Below the pieces are notes generated by a model. The model was not told the DNA's origin and made no database searches. It was given only the letters and a program-made list of their open reading frames with translations. Source: Oceaniovalibus guishaninsula JLT2003 (GTDB lineage: Bacteria > Pseudomonadota > Alphaproteobacteria > Rhodobacterales > Rhodobacteraceae). From it: 64,000 bases of DNA. The stretch covers positions 248,001-312,000 of the forward strand of contig NZ_AMGO01000007.1 of the NCBI RefSeq assembly GCF_000299575.1. The letters are read 5' to 3'. Of the stretch, positions 47,752 through 57,040 are shown piece by piece. The position numbers and the translations under genes are program-made. Position 1 is the stretch's first letter, and every line of letters starts with the position of its first letter.

Positions 47752-49479
47752 TTAACCGCGATTGCCGGCGAAGCGTTCCGCCCATTCGGCGGCCTGGTCA
47801 TCCGTTATCTTGTCGAAAAGGTTCTCGGGCACGTCGAAGGAATGACCGGGTTCCAGCCGGGCAAGTGCGGCGTGCAGGTCGTCGGGCCAGTCGCGGTCCG
47901 TGCGCAGCGCGGCGGTCAGGCGGTCGGCGGCATCGGGAATGAACGGCGCGGACAGGACGGCGTAGAGGCGGATCAGGTTCAGCGCCATGCGGACGATGGC
48001 GGCGGCGCGGTCGGGATCGGTCTTGATCGCCGTCCAGGGGGCGGCGGCCTGAAGGTATTCGTTGCCGGCCACCCAGATCGCGCGCAGTTCGGCCGCCGCC
48101 TTGCGGATCTCGATGGCGTCCATGGCACGTTGATAAGCGGCGAGCCGGGTCTGCAAATCGGCGATCAGCGCGGCCTCGGCCGGGCCAAAGGGGCCGCCGT
48201 CAGGCACGGCCTCTCCGAATTTCGAGCGGCAGAACTTGGTGACGCGGCTCACGAAGTTGCCCAGAACGTCCGCCAGATCCTTGTTCACCGACGACTGGAA
48301 GTTGTCCCAGGTGAATTCAGTATCCGACGATTCGGGCGAATGGGACAGCAGCCACCAGCGCCAATAATCGGCCGGCAGGATCGACAGCGCCTGATCCATG
48401 AAGACGCCGCGCCCCTGACTGGTCGAGAATTGGCCGCCGTCATAGGTCAGGTAGTTGAACGCCTTGATGTAATCGACCAGCTTCCAGGGCTCGGCCCCGT
48501 CGAAATTGGCGCCCATGATGGTGACGGGAAAAGACAGCGTGTGGAACGGCACGTTGTCCTTGCCCATGAACTGCACATAGCGCACGTCCTGCGCGCCCTT
48601 GTCGGTACGCCACCAGCGTTCCCACTCGGCGTCGGGCAGACCGTTCGCGTCGGCCCATTCGGCGGCGCAGGCGATGTATTCGATGGGCGCGTCGAACCAG
48701 ACATAGAAGACCTTGCCTTCCATCCCCGGCCACGGCTCGGTCCCCTTGCGCACGGGCACGCCCCAGTCGAGATCGCGGGTGATCCCGCGATCCTGCAAAC
48801 CCGCGCCGTCGTCCAGCCACTTGCGCGCGATCGAGGTCGTCAGGACCGGCCAGTCGGTCTTGCTGTCGATCCAGTCGCGCAGGCGGTCGCGCATGGCGCT
48901 TTGGCGCAGATAGAGGTGCTTGGTCCGCCGTTCTTCCAGGTCGGTCGAGCCCGAGATGGCGCTGCGCGGGTCGATCAGGTCGGTCGGGTCGAGCTGCTTG
49001 GTGCAGTTTTCGCACTGGTCGCCCCGCGCGCGGTCATAGCCGCAATTCGGGCAAGTCCCCTCGATGTAACGGTCGGGCAGGAAGCGGTGGTCGGCATGGG
49101 AATAGATCTGCGTTTCCTCGCGTTCCTCGATCAGGCCGGCGGCGTCCAGACGGCCGGCGAAATGCTGGGTCAGCGCATGGTTCTGCGGGCTGGACGACCG
49201 GCCGAACCTGTCGAACGACAGCCTAAAGCCGTCCGACAGATCCTTTTGCACCTGCCACATTTCGGCGCAGTATTCGGCCACGGGCTTGCCCGCCTTGGCG
49301 GCGGCCAGTTCGGCGGGCGTGCCGTGTTCGTCGGTGGCGCAGAGAAACAGAACCTCGGCCCCCCGCGCGCGCTGATAGCGGGCGTAAAGATCGGCAGGAA
49401 GCTGGCTGCCCACCAGATTGCCCAGATGCTTGATCCCGTTGATATAGGGAATGGCCGAGGTGATGAGGATGCGCGTCAT
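47752..49479 (-). CDS. metG: methionyl-tRNA synthetase
   Basis: Charges tRNA-Met; cytosolic class I synthetase. 575 aa, the shorter form lacking the C-terminal tRNA-binding dimer domain of E. coli MetG. HIGH-type motif is I-K-H-L-G-N; the zinc finger has [17 protein letters not shown]; the KMSKS equivalent is F-S-T-S-Q-G-R-G, with Gln where Arg is more usual. The start at 49479 ([12 protein letters not shown]) is fixed by the family N-terminus and by GAAGGCGG upstream. Confidence 0.96.
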   Translation of the reverse strand: MTRILITSAIPYINGIKHLGNLVGSQLPADLYARYQRARGAEVLFLCATDEHGTPAELAAAKAGKPVAEYCAEMWQVQKDLSDGFRLSFDRFGRSSSPQNHALTQHFAGRLDAAGLIEEREETQIYSHADHRFLPDRYIEGTCPNCGYDRARGDQCENCTKQLDPTDLIDPRSAISGSTDLEERRTKHLYLRQSAMRDRLRDWIDSKTDWPVLTTSIARKWLDDGAGLQDRGITRDLDWGVPVRKGTEPWPGMEGKVFYVWFDAPIEYIACAAEWADANGLPDAEWERWWRTDKGAQDVRYVQFMGKDNVPFHTLSFPVTIMGANFDGAEPWKLVDYIKAFNYLTYDGGQFSTSQGRGVFMDQALSILPADYWRWWLLSHSPESSDTEFTWDNFQSSVNKDLADVLGNFVSRVTKFCRSKFGEAVPDGGPFGPAEAALIADLQTRLAAYQRAMDAIEIRKAAAELRAIWVAGNEYLQAAAPWTAIKTDPDRAAAIVRMALNLIRLYAVLSAPFIPDAADRLTAALRTDRDWPDDLHAALARLEPGHSFDVPENLFDKITDDQAAEWAERFAGNRG

Positions 49480-49551
49480 GTGGCCGCCTTCTGCCGGGTG
49501 TCGCGCCGTTCCTATGCAAGGCCCGCGCGACATTCCAGCGCCAAGCGGCCG

Positions 49552-50292
49552 TCAGGGGGCGGTATAGCCGCCATCGACCAGGTGATAGCTGCCGGTGATG
49601 AACGACGCGGCATCCGACAGCAGGAAGCAGGTCAGCGCCGACACTTCCTCGGACGTGCCCAGCCGCCCGATCGGGTGCAGGGCGGTCAGGCCGGCATAGC
49701 GGTCCTCGGGAAGCGCGGACAGAAGCGGCGTGTCGATGAAGCCCGGCCCGACCACGTTGATACGCACGCCGCGCTGGCCGTATTCGATGGCGGCGCTGCG
49801 CGTCAGGCCGATCAGCGCGTGCTTGGCCGCGACATAGGCGGCGCTTTCGGCGATGCCGACGCTGGACAGGATCGACCCCATGTTGACGATGGATCCGCCG
49901 CCCGATTCCTCGATCCGGGGCAGGGCGAAGCGCATGCCGTAGAAGACGCCGTTAAGGTTGATGTCGATGACCTGCCGCCAGCCGTCCAGCGGATACTCTC
50001 CGACGATGGCCTGCGGTCCGCCGATGCCCGCGTTGTTGACCAGGTGATGCAGCGCGCCGGTGCGATCCATCGCCAGCGCCACCATCTCCGCGACCGAATC
50101 GGCATCAGCCGTATCGACGCGGCACGACAGCGCGCCGTTGCCGATCTCGTCCGCGACGCTGCGCGCCTTGTCCGCGTCCAGATCCGCCGCAACGACCCGC
50201 GCGCCGCGCTGCGCCAGATCCCGCGCGATGGCGGCACCGATCCCCGATGCGGCGCCCGTGACGATGGCCGTCCGTCCGTCGAACTTGTGCAT
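49552..50292 (-). CDS. SDR family oxidoreductase, candidate FnrL target
   Basis: A 246-aa classical short-chain dehydrogenase: T-G-A-A-S-G-I-G (cofactor), D-L-D after strand 2 (NAD preference), N-N-A-G, active-site Ser in S-I-L-S-S, and Y-V-A-A-K. It resembles 3-oxoacyl-ACP reductase/glucose dehydrogenase-type SDRs; the substrate is unknown. The start M-H-K-F-D-G-R at 50292 is chosen on family fit; ATGs further upstream would overlap a perfect FNR box at 50357-50370. That box suggests oxygen-dependent control. Confidence 0.85.
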   Translation of the reverse strand: MHKFDGRTAIVTGAASGIGAAIARDLAQRGARVVAADLDADKARSVADEIGNGALSCRVDTADADSVAEMVALAMDRTGALHHLVNNAGIGGPQAIVGEYPLDGWRQVIDINLNGVFYGMRFALPRIEESGGGSIVNMGSILSSVGIAESAAYVAAKHALIGLTRSAAIEYGQRGVRINVVGPGFIDTPLLSALPEDRYAGLTALHPIGRLGTSEEVSALTCFLLSDAASFITGSYHLVDGGYTAP

Positions 50293-50356
50293 GTCGATAC
50301 ATCCCATGATTATGGCGGTCATGGCGCCAGCATGGGCACGGACGGCCGACCGGTCC

Positions 50357-50370
50357 TTGATCGCGATCAA
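50357..50370. promoter_or_regulatory. perfect FNR/FnrL box TTGATCGCGATCAA
   Basis: TTGAT-CGCG-ATCAA matches the FNR/FnrL consensus TTGAT-N4-ATCAA at every defined position and is a full palindrome. It lies 64 bp before the SDR start (reverse strand) and directly after the stop of the small secreted protein gene, a placement compatible with activation of the SDR promoter at low oxygen. Confidence 0.65.
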
Positions 50371-50373
50371 CCT

Positions 50374-50706
50374 TCAGCGGCGCATCACCTCCAGCACGGT
50401 TCCGGTGCGGCGATCCACGCGATAGATTTCGCGCCCGACGCGGTAATAAAGCCAGCCGTCGCGCGCCGGCGGCAGGCCGAGATATTCGGTGCCGGTGACG
50501 GTCATGTGACGGTCTGTCGGAAGCGTATCGCCCACCGCGAACGCCGTGGGCCGGGGCGGAACGCGCAGCCATTTGCCGGCCTTCCCCGACGAAAGCGGCG
50601 TCGCGCATCCGGCCCCGGTTGCCGCCGTCGCACAGGCGGCGGCAGGGACGGGCGGCGATGCCATCAGCGCCGCGAGCAGGATCGCCAAGGTCTTCGGCAT
50701 CGTCAT
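50374..50706 (-). CDS. small secreted protein, RcnB-like C-terminus (110 aa)
   Basis: Signal peptide of about 23 residues ending in P-A-A-A. The C-terminal half has L-P-P-A-R-D-G-W-L-Y-Y-R-V-G-R-E-I-Y-R-V-D-R-R-T-G-T-V-L-E-V-M, arranged like the RcnB/YohN periplasmic fold (Y-x-R-V-G then a hydrophobic turn). RcnB affects nickel/cobalt export in E. coli; a metal role here is unproven. The start may be 50706 or 50700. It lies between xthA (35 bp upstream) and the FnrL-box SDR gene on the same strand. Confidence 0.65.
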   Translation of the reverse strand: MTMPKTLAILLAALMASPPVPAAACATAATGAGCATPLSSGKAGKWLRVPPRPTAFAVGDTLPTDRHMTVTGTEYLGLPPARDGWLYYRVGREIYRVDRRTGTVLEVMRR

Positions 50707-50741
50707 GGACGGGCAATCGCCGCCCCTGAGGTCGGGTTCCC

Positions 50742-51521
50742 TCAGGCGTCGAGATCCACCCAGACAGGAACGTGATCGCTGGGTTTTTCGCGCGCGCGCA
50801 GATCCTTCTCGATCCAGGCGGCTTGCAGAAGGTCCGCGGCCTGGGGCGTCAGCAGGTGGTGGTCGATGCGGATCCCGAGATTGCGGTCCCAGGCGCCGGC
50901 CTGATAGTCCCAGAAACTGTAATGCCCCGCGCCCGGGTCGACCGCGCGGAAGGCGTCGGTCAGTCCCAAATTGACCAGCCGCCGGAACGCATCGCGCGTC
51001 GCGGGAAGCCCCAGCGCGTCGTCGCGCCATGCCTCGGGCCGGGCCGCGTCGTCGTCCTGCGGGATCACGTTGTAATCGCCGCAGATCGTCGCCGGCTCCT
51101 CGGTTTGCAGGATGTCGTGAACGCGGGCCTGAAGGCGGGCCATCCATGCCAGCTTGTAGTCGTATTTCGGCCCCGGCGCCGGGTTGCCGTTGGGCAGATA
51201 CAGCCCGCAGATCCGCACCGGCCGCGCGCCCATCGCCGTCGCCTCGATCCAGCGGGCCTGTTCGTCGTCGGGATCGCCCGGCAGGCCGCGGGTCACATCC
51301 TCCAGCGGCAGCCGCGACAGGATGGCGACGCCGTTGAAACCCTTCTGGCCATGCGTCTCGACGGTGTAGCCCAGATCCTCGATCTGTTCGCGCGGAAAGG
51401 CCTGATCGACCGACTTGATCTCTTGCAGGACGGCGACATCCGGCGCGCTGTCGCGCAGCCAGTCGGTCAGGACCGGAAGGCGGGCCTTGATGCCGTTGAT
51501 GTTGAACGTCGCGATCTTCAT
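50742..51521 (-). CDS. xthA: exodeoxyribonuclease III
   Basis: AP endonuclease/3'-5' exonuclease of base excision repair. 259 aa. Exo-endo-phos motifs: I-A-T-F-N-I-N-G-I-K-A-R, L-Q-E-I-K metal-binding Glu, Y-L-P-N-G-N-P, catalytic G-D-Y-N-V-I-P, and C-terminal S-D-H-V-P-V-W. All active-site residues are present. No good ribosome binding site is seen, but the start matches family N-termini. Confidence 0.95.
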   Translation of the reverse strand: MKIATFNINGIKARLPVLTDWLRDSAPDVAVLQEIKSVDQAFPREQIEDLGYTVETHGQKGFNGVAILSRLPLEDVTRGLPGDPDDEQARWIEATAMGARPVRICGLYLPNGNPAPGPKYDYKLAWMARLQARVHDILQTEEPATICGDYNVIPQDDDAARPEAWRDDALGLPATRDAFRRLVNLGLTDAFRAVDPGAGHYSFWDYQAGAWDRNLGIRIDHHLLTPQAADLLQAAWIEKDLRAREKPSDHVPVWVDLDA

Positions 51522-51569
51522 GGCGTCTTGGTGACGGGGCAGGACGCGAAAGGCAAGGGACCGCGCCTG

Positions 51570-51594
51570 CCTTCATCTTTCTTCAAATACCCAT
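51570..51594 (+). repeat. 25-bp intergenic repeat element, copy 2
   Basis: CCTTCATCTTTC then TTCAAATACCCAT, identical at 22 of 25 positions to the element at 20615-20639. Here it lies between the IscA-like gene and xthA, both on the reverse strand, so it is in antisense orientation relative to its neighbours, whereas copy 1 is in sense orientation after glpD. Confidence 0.5.
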
Positions 51595-51619
51595 GCGACG
51601 CCCGTTACGGGCACGCGGG

Positions 51620-51943
51620 TCACATGGAAAAGCTGGTTCCGCATCCGCAGGACGACGCGGCGTTCGGGTTGTCGATGACGAACCGCGCGCCGATCAGCTC
51701 GTCCGAAAAGTCGATCACCGCGCCCGCCAGAAACGGCAGCGACACGGAATCGACCAGGACCTTCTGGCCGTCCTTTTCCAGCACAAGGTCGTCGTCTTCG
51801 GGGGCGTCGAGCTTGATCTCGTATTGAAATCCCGAACAGCCGCCGCCCTCGACCGCGACACGCAGGGCCTGGCCCTGGGCGGCGGCGTCGATCTCGGCCA
51901 GACGCTCGAACGCGCGATCGGTGACTTTGGGGGGCAGGTTCAT
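51620..51943 (-). CDS. HesB/IscA-family iron-sulfur insertion protein (ErpA-like)
   Basis: A 107-aa A-type carrier for iron-sulfur cluster assembly. The three ligand Cys are present: one in E-G-G-G-C-S-G-F and two in S-S-C-G-C-G-T-S near the end. F-Q-Y-E-I-K-L-D-A-P is characteristic of the ErpA/IscA family. The start at 51943 (M-N-L-P-P-K-V-T) is preferred to an ATG 24 codons upstream. It is divergent from dgt with 70 bp between starts, and upstream of xthA on the same strand. Confidence 0.92.
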   Translation of the reverse strand: MNLPPKVTDRAFERLAEIDAAAQGQALRVAVEGGGCSGFQYEIKLDAPEDDDLVLEKDGQKVLVDSVSLPFLAGAVIDFSDELIGARFVIDNPNAASSCGCGTSFSM

Positions 51944-52013
51944 GGTGCGTTCCCGTATGACAGGCGGCACGGGGAATATATGGCTGGGGCCTTGCAACGA
52001 CAAGTGAGGCGCC

Positions 52014-53162
52014 ATGCAGGCGATCTATGCCGCGCGGCCCGAGGACAGCCGCGGGCGGCTTCATCCAGAGGAAGAAAGCGCCTTTCGCAGCGCCTTTCGC
52101 AGCGCCTTCCAGCGCGACCGCGACCGCATCATCCATTCCAGCGCGTTCCGGCGGCTCAAGCACAAGACGCAGGTCTTCGTCGAGCACGAGGGCGATTATT
52201 TCCGCACCCGGCTGACCCATTCGATCGAGGTCGCGCAGGTCGCCCGCACCGTTGCCGGCGTTCTGGGTCTCAACGGCGAGCTGACCGAGGCCGTCGCGCT
52301 GGCGCACGATCTGGGCCATCCGCCTTTCGGCCATACGGGCGAGGAAGCGCTGTCGGAGCTGATGGCGCCCTATGGCGGGTTCGATCACAACGCGCAGGCG
52401 ATCCGCATCGTTACGTCGCTCGAACGCCATTATGCGGGATTCGACGGGCTGAACTTGACATGGGAGACGCTGGAGGGCATCGCCAAGCATAACGGCCCCG
52501 TCACCGGCACCGTGCCCTATGCCTTGGCCGAATATGATGCGCGGCACGATCTGGAACTGGGCAGCCATGCCAGCGCCGAGGCGCAGGTCGCCGCGCTGGC
52601 CGACGACATCGCCTATAACAACCACGACCTGCATGACGGTCTGCGGGCCGAGCTGTTCGGCACCGCCGATCTGGCCGCGCTGCCGGTCCTGGATGCCTGT
52701 TTCGCGCGTGTGGACGCCGAATGGCCGGACCTCGACCTTTACCGCCGGCGGCACGAGGCGCTGCGCCGCTTTTTCGGCGTGCTGGTCGAGGACGTGATCG
52801 GTTCCGCCCGCGCGGCGCTGGCCGATCTGAATCCGCGATCCCCGCAGGACATCAGAATGGCGGGGCATCCGGTTGTTCGCTTCTCGGACGACCTTTGGCG
52901 CGACTTGCAGACGATCCGGCAGTTCCTGTTCCAGCGGATGTATCGCGCGCCCAGCGTCGTGGTGATGCGCGAACGGGTGGGCGCCGTGGTGCGCGACCTC
53001 TTTCCGCTTTACATGGCGCGGCCCGACCTTCTGCCGCGACAATGGCGCCGGGATGTGGACGCGGCCGCGGACGAAACCGCGCTGGCGCGGATCGTTGCCG
53101 ACTATATCGCGGGCATGACCGACAGGTTCGCGTTGCAACAGCACGACAGATTGCTGGGCTGA
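52014..53162 (+). CDS. dgt: deoxyguanosinetriphosphate triphosphohydrolase-like protein
   Basis: HD-domain dNTPase, hydrolysing dGTP (or other dNTPs) to nucleoside and triphosphate. 382 aa, the alphaproteobacterial short form. R-D-R-I-I-H-S-S-A-F-R-R-L-K, K-T-Q-V-F, T-R-L-T-H-S-I-E-V-A-Q, and the metal-binding A-H-D-L-G-H-P-P-F-G-H are all intact. GTGAGG precedes the ATG. A 12-bp tandem duplication near the N-terminus inserts F-R-S-A repeats just before the conserved core. Confidence 0.92.
   Translation: MQAIYAARPEDSRGRLHPEEESAFRSAFRSAFQRDRDRIIHSSAFRRLKHKTQVFVEHEGDYFRTRLTHSIEVAQVARTVAGVLGLNGELTEAVALAHDLGHPPFGHTGEEALSELMAPYGGFDHNAQAIRIVTSLERHYAGFDGLNLTWETLEGIAKHNGPVTGTVPYALAEYDARHDLELGSHASAEAQVAALADDIAYNNHDLHDGLRAELFGTADLAALPVLDACFARVDAEWPDLDLYRRRHEALRRFFGVLVEDVIGSARAALADLNPRSPQDIRMAGHPVVRFSDDLWRDLQTIRQFLFQRMYRAPSVVVMRERVGAVVRDLFPLYMARPDLLPRQWRRDVDAAADETALARIVADYIAGMTDRFALQQHDRLLG
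52077..52110 (+). repeat. 12-bp tandem repeat inside dgt
   Basis: AGCGCCTTTCGC at 52077-52088 and 52089-52100, then a partial AGCGCCTT. In frame it encodes S-A-F-R-S-A-F-R-S-A-F, an in-frame slippage product upstream of the HD core. Confidence 0.85.
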
Positions 53163-53220
53163 GGGTTGGCGGTCATTCGGGTCCGTGCTAATTGCCACCC
53201 GCCTGGGATAGGGGACACGA

Positions 53221-55170
53221 ATGGCAACGGAACTGGCCGGCGCTCTCAGCCCGGTGACGGCGATCGCGCTTGTGGGCGCGCTGGGCGTCGGGTCGCAATG
53301 GCTGGCCTGGCGGCTGCGGATGCCGGCCATCGTGCTGATGCTGCTGGCGGGTCTGCTGGCGGGGCCGGTGACGGGCGTCTTCGACCCCGAACGCGATATC
53401 GGGCCGATCTACAAGCCGCTGATCTCGCTCGCCGTCGCGGTGATCCTGTTCGAGGGGGGTCTGACGCTGAACTTCCACACCCTGCGCGACGCGACGCAGG
53501 GGGTGCGGCGGCTGATCTTCATCGGCGCGCCGCTGGGATGGCTGACCAGTGCGCTGGCCCTGCGATGGGGCGCGGGGCTGAGCTGGGAATCCTCGGCCGT
53601 GTTCGGCGGCATCATGATCGTCACCGGCCCCACCGTTATCGCGCCGCTGCTGCGCACCGCACGCCTGTCGCGCCGCCCCGCCGCGTTGCTGCAATGGGAG
53701 GCGATCGCCAACGATCCGCTGGGCGCGCTGGCCGCCGTCCTGGCATTCGAGGCGGTGCTGGTGCTGCGCACCGCCGAGACGTGGTTCGAAGCCGCCGTCG
53801 ATCTGGGGACGGGCATCGGCGTCGCGACGCTGATCGGCGCGGCGGGGGGCTATGGCGTGACCTGGGCCTATCGGCGCGCGCGGGTGCCCGAATTCATGAA
53901 GGTGCCGGTGCTGTTCGCGGTGCTGCTGGTCGTCTTCGCCGTCGCGAACGAGGTTCTGCACGAATCGGGCCTGCTGTCGGTGACGATCATGGGGATCGTC
54001 ATCGCCAACGCCAACCTTCCCGCCTACGAGGAACTGCGCCGCTTCAAGGAACATGCGACGGTCCTGCTGGTCTCGGGGGTGTTCATCCTGCTGGCGGCGT
54101 CGCTGGATTTCTCGGCGCTGGCCGCTCTCGACTGGCGGGCGGCGCTGTTCGTGGCGGCGGTCGTGCTGATCGCGCGGCCCGTGACGGTGCTGGTCGCGCT
54201 GGCCAGCACGACGCTGCCCTGGAAGGAACGCGCGCTGGTGGCTTTCACCGGGCCGCGCGGCGTGGTGCTGGTCGCCGTGGCGGGCCTGTTCGGCGACCGT
54301 CTGCTGGGTCTGGGCGTCGCGGACGGCGCGCTGATCGGACCGCTGGCCTTCGTGCTGGTGGCGGCGACGGTAGTGTTGCACGGCTTCACGCTGGGCCCCT
54401 TCGCGCGGGCGATGGGGCTGCTAGCGGCGGAATCGCCGGGGGTGTTGATCGTCGGCGGCAATTACTGGTCGTCGGGGTTGGCCGAGGCGCTGAAGCGCGC
54501 CGATGTGGACGTGCTTGTCACCGACCCCAATCGCGGCCATCTGCGGCGCGCCCGCGATGCGGGTATCCCGACCTTCTTCGGCGACGTGCTGAGCGAGGCG
54601 GCCGAGTTGCGCATCGAGATCGCGGGCTTCAAGACCGTGATCGCCACCACCGACAACGACGCCTACAACACCCTGGTCGCCACCGAACTGGCGCCCGAAT
54701 TCGGCCGCGAGAACATCTATCAGGTGGCACGGGAAAAGGCGGCCTTCGCGCGTCATGCGCTGCCCGCATCGCTGGGCGGGCGCAATTTCGCGGGCGAGGC
54801 GACCTATAACGAGCTGAACCGGCTGATGTGGAAGGGCTGGACCTTCCGCATCACCCGCCTGACCGAGGAATACGGCATGGCCGAATGGCGCGCGAAGCGG
54901 CCCGAGGCCAAGTTGCTGGGTTTCATCGACACGGACGGAGAGATTTTCTTCGTATCCGAGGACGACGAGGTGAAGACCGATCCGGGCGTTCGGCTGGTGT
55001 CGATGCTGCCGCCCGAGGAAGCGCAGCGCGACGATGCCGAAAAGAAGGCCGACCCCGCCAAGGAGGGCGATATCGTGCCCGACGACAAGGACAAGGCCGC
55101 CGCGACTGCCCCCGACGCGATGGCGGGAATCCCCGAAGGCCGGCCGGGCGGACGCCACATGCCGGGCTGA
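53221..55170 (+). CDS. CPA1-type cation/proton antiporter with C-terminal RCK domain
   Basis: A 649-aa membrane protein. Residues 1-400 contain about 12 helices of a Na+(K+)/H+ exchanger, with F-E-G-G-L-T-L-N, G-P-T-V-I-A-P-L-L and E-A-I-A-N-D-P-L-G-A, whose N-D pair corresponds to the transport site of CPA1 antiporters. A Rossmann RCK/TrkA-N domain follows (V-L-I-V-G-G-N-Y-W-S-S-G, D-V-L-V-T-D-P-N, A-T-T-D-N-D-A-Y-N). The last 60 or so residues are charged and low complexity (Lys/Asp/Ala). It likely regulates pH or potassium with nucleotide gating. Confidence 0.88.
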   Translation: MATELAGALSPVTAIALVGALGVGSQWLAWRLRMPAIVLMLLAGLLAGPVTGVFDPERDIGPIYKPLISLAVAVILFEGGLTLNFHTLRDATQGVRRLIFIGAPLGWLTSALALRWGAGLSWESSAVFGGIMIVTGPTVIAPLLRTARLSRRPAALLQWEAIANDPLGALAAVLAFEAVLVLRTAETWFEAAVDLGTGIGVATLIGAAGGYGVTWAYRRARVPEFMKVPVLFAVLLVVFAVANEVLHESGLLSVTIMGIVIANANLPAYEELRRFKEHATVLLVSGVFILLAASLDFSALAALDWRAALFVAAVVLIARPVTVLVALASTTLPWKERALVAFTGPRGVVLVAVAGLFGDRLLGLGVADGALIGPLAFVLVAATVVLHGFTLGPFARAMGLLAAESPGVLIVGGNYWSSGLAEALKRADVDVLVTDPNRGHLRRARDAGIPTFFGDVLSEAAELRIEIAGFKTVIATTDNDAYNTLVATELAPEFGRENIYQVAREKAAFARHALPASLGGRNFAGEATYNELNRLMWKGWTFRITRLTEEYGMAEWRAKRPEAKLLGFIDTDGEIFFVSEDDEVKTDPGVRLVSMLPPEEAQRDDAEKKADPAKEGDIVPDDKDKAAATAPDAMAGIPEGRPGGRHMPG

Positions 55171-55230
55171 GGGCCGCGTTGACCCCGCAGGCAGGCGGGA
55201 CTAGAGGACGGCCAGTTGCAGGATGGTCGC

Positions 55231-56943
55231 ATGAACGTATTTTCGGAAATCCGTGGCGCTGTGCTGGCGGCGCTGGACGGCATGATGCAGGACGGCGACC
55301 TGCCGGCCGGGCTGACGCTGGACGCGGTCGCGGTCGAGCCGCCGCGCGACGCCGCGCATGGCGACATGGCCACGAACGCGGCGATGGTTCTGGCCAAGCC
55401 CGCCGGATCGCCGCCGCGCGCCATCGCCGAGGCGCTGGCCGCGCGCCTTTCGGACGATCCGCGCATCGCCGAGGTGCAGGTGGCGGGGCCCGGTTTCCTG
55501 AACCTGTCGCTGTCGCGCGATGTCTGGACGGGCATCGTCGCGCATATCCTGAGCGATCCCGATTTCGGCCGGTCGGATATGGGGCAGGGCGCGCGGGTCA
55601 ACGTCGAGTTCGTCAGCACCAACCCGACCGGACCGCTGCATGTCGGCCATGTCCGCGGCGCCGTCTTCGGCGACGCGCTGGCATCGCTGCTGGACTTCGC
55701 CGGCTGGGATGTGACGCGCGAATACTACATCAACGATGGCGGCGCGCAGGTCGATGTGCTGGCGCGGTCGGTCTATCTGCGGTATTTGCAGGCGTTCGGC
55801 CGCGACGTGGATTTTCCCGAAGGCACCTATCCGGGCGATTACCTGGTCGAGGTCGGCCAGGCACTGAAGGACAAGGTCGGGGATATCTGGCTGGACCGGG
55901 ACGAGGACGTGTGGCTGGCCGAGCTGCGGCAGTTCGCGACCGACGCGATGATGGATCTGATCCGCGCCGATCTGGCCGCGCTGGGCGTGACCATGGACCG
56001 TTTCTTTTCGGAAAAGTCGCTTTATGGATCGGGCCGGATCGAGGATGCGCTGGAGGCGCTGGACGAAAAGGGCCTGATCTATCGCGGCACGCTGGAGCCG
56101 CCTAAGGGCAAGCTGCCCGAGGACTGGGAGCCGCGCGAACAGACGCTGTTCCGGTCCACCGCGCATGGCGACGACGTGGATCGGCCCGTGCGCAAGTCCG
56201 ACGGCGGCTGGACCTATTTCGCGCCCGACATCGCGTATCATTACGACAAGATCGAACGCGGCTTCGATCAGTTGATCGACGTGTTCGGGGCCGATCACGG
56301 CGGTTACGTCAAGCGGATGAAGGCCGCCGTCAGCGCGCTGTCGGACGGCGCCGTGCCGCTGGACGTGAAGCTGTGCCAGCTTGTGCGGCTTTACAAGAAC
56401 GGCGAGCCCTTCAAGATGTCCAAGCGCGCCGGCAACTTCGTGACCTTGCGCGATGTGGTGGACGAGGTCGGGCCGGACGTGACGCGGTTCACCATGCTGA
56501 CCCGCAAGAACGACGCGCCGCTGGATTTCGACTTCGCCAAGGCGGTCGAGCAGTCCAAGGACAACCCGGTTTTCTACGTCCAGTACGCCCATGCCCGCAT
56601 CCGCAGCGTCATGCGCAAGGTCGGCGATCTGCAACCCGCCACGCCGGCGCTGGACGATCCGGCGGAACTGGCCGTGGCGCGCAAGCTGGCCGAATGGCCG
56701 CGTCTGGTCGAGATAGCGGCGCGCACGCACGAACCGCATCGCATCGCCTTCTATCTTTACGACCTTGCCAGCGAGTTTCACACCTTGTGGAACCGCGGCA
56801 ACGAGGATCATGGTTTACGTTTCGTTCAGGAGGGTGACACCGAAGCCACAGCGGCCAAGATTGGCCTGCCGCTGGCCGTTTCCGTTGTCATCGCGGCCGG
56901 TTTGCGTATTCTTGGCGTGACCCCCGCCGAAGAAATGCGCTGA
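55231..56943 (+). CDS. argS: arginyl-tRNA synthetase
   Basis: Charges tRNA-Arg; class I synthetase. 570 aa. The HIGH motif appears as [14 protein letters not shown], the KMSKS region as [12 protein letters not shown], and the C-terminal DALR anticodon-binding domain includes Y-A-H-A-R-I-R-S-V. The start at 55231 (M-N-V-F-S-E-I-R) is chosen over one five codons upstream. It is followed by the SPOR, nagZ, scpA and scpB genes, an order typical for the family of organisms. Confidence 0.96.
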   Translation: MNVFSEIRGAVLAALDGMMQDGDLPAGLTLDAVAVEPPRDAAHGDMATNAAMVLAKPAGSPPRAIAEALAARLSDDPRIAEVQVAGPGFLNLSLSRDVWTGIVAHILSDPDFGRSDMGQGARVNVEFVSTNPTGPLHVGHVRGAVFGDALASLLDFAGWDVTREYYINDGGAQVDVLARSVYLRYLQAFGRDVDFPEGTYPGDYLVEVGQALKDKVGDIWLDRDEDVWLAELRQFATDAMMDLIRADLAALGVTMDRFFSEKSLYGSGRIEDALEALDEKGLIYRGTLEPPKGKLPEDWEPREQTLFRSTAHGDDVDRPVRKSDGGWTYFAPDIAYHYDKIERGFDQLIDVFGADHGGYVKRMKAAVSALSDGAVPLDVKLCQLVRLYKNGEPFKMSKRAGNFVTLRDVVDEVGPDVTRFTMLTRKNDAPLDFDFAKAVEQSKDNPVFYVQYAHARIRSVMRKVGDLQPATPALDDPAELAVARKLAEWPRLVEIAARTHEPHRIAFYLYDLASEFHTLWNRGNEDHGLRFVQEGDTEATAAKIGLPLAVSVVIAAGLRILGVTPAEEMR

Positions 56944-57040
56944 TCTCGACATCGGTGCCGCGGCGGATACGGGTCCGGGCAGAAACGTTGAGGATCGTCG
57001 TGCGGCACCTGCCTTGGTGCGGCGGCGTCATGGGGCAAGA

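Noticed and set aside
47458-50775. A long forward open frame (over 1000 codons) opposite metG and the SDR gene
   Set aside because: It is a high-GC shadow of metG, the SDR, the small secreted protein and xthA, all of which have clear motifs on the reverse strand.
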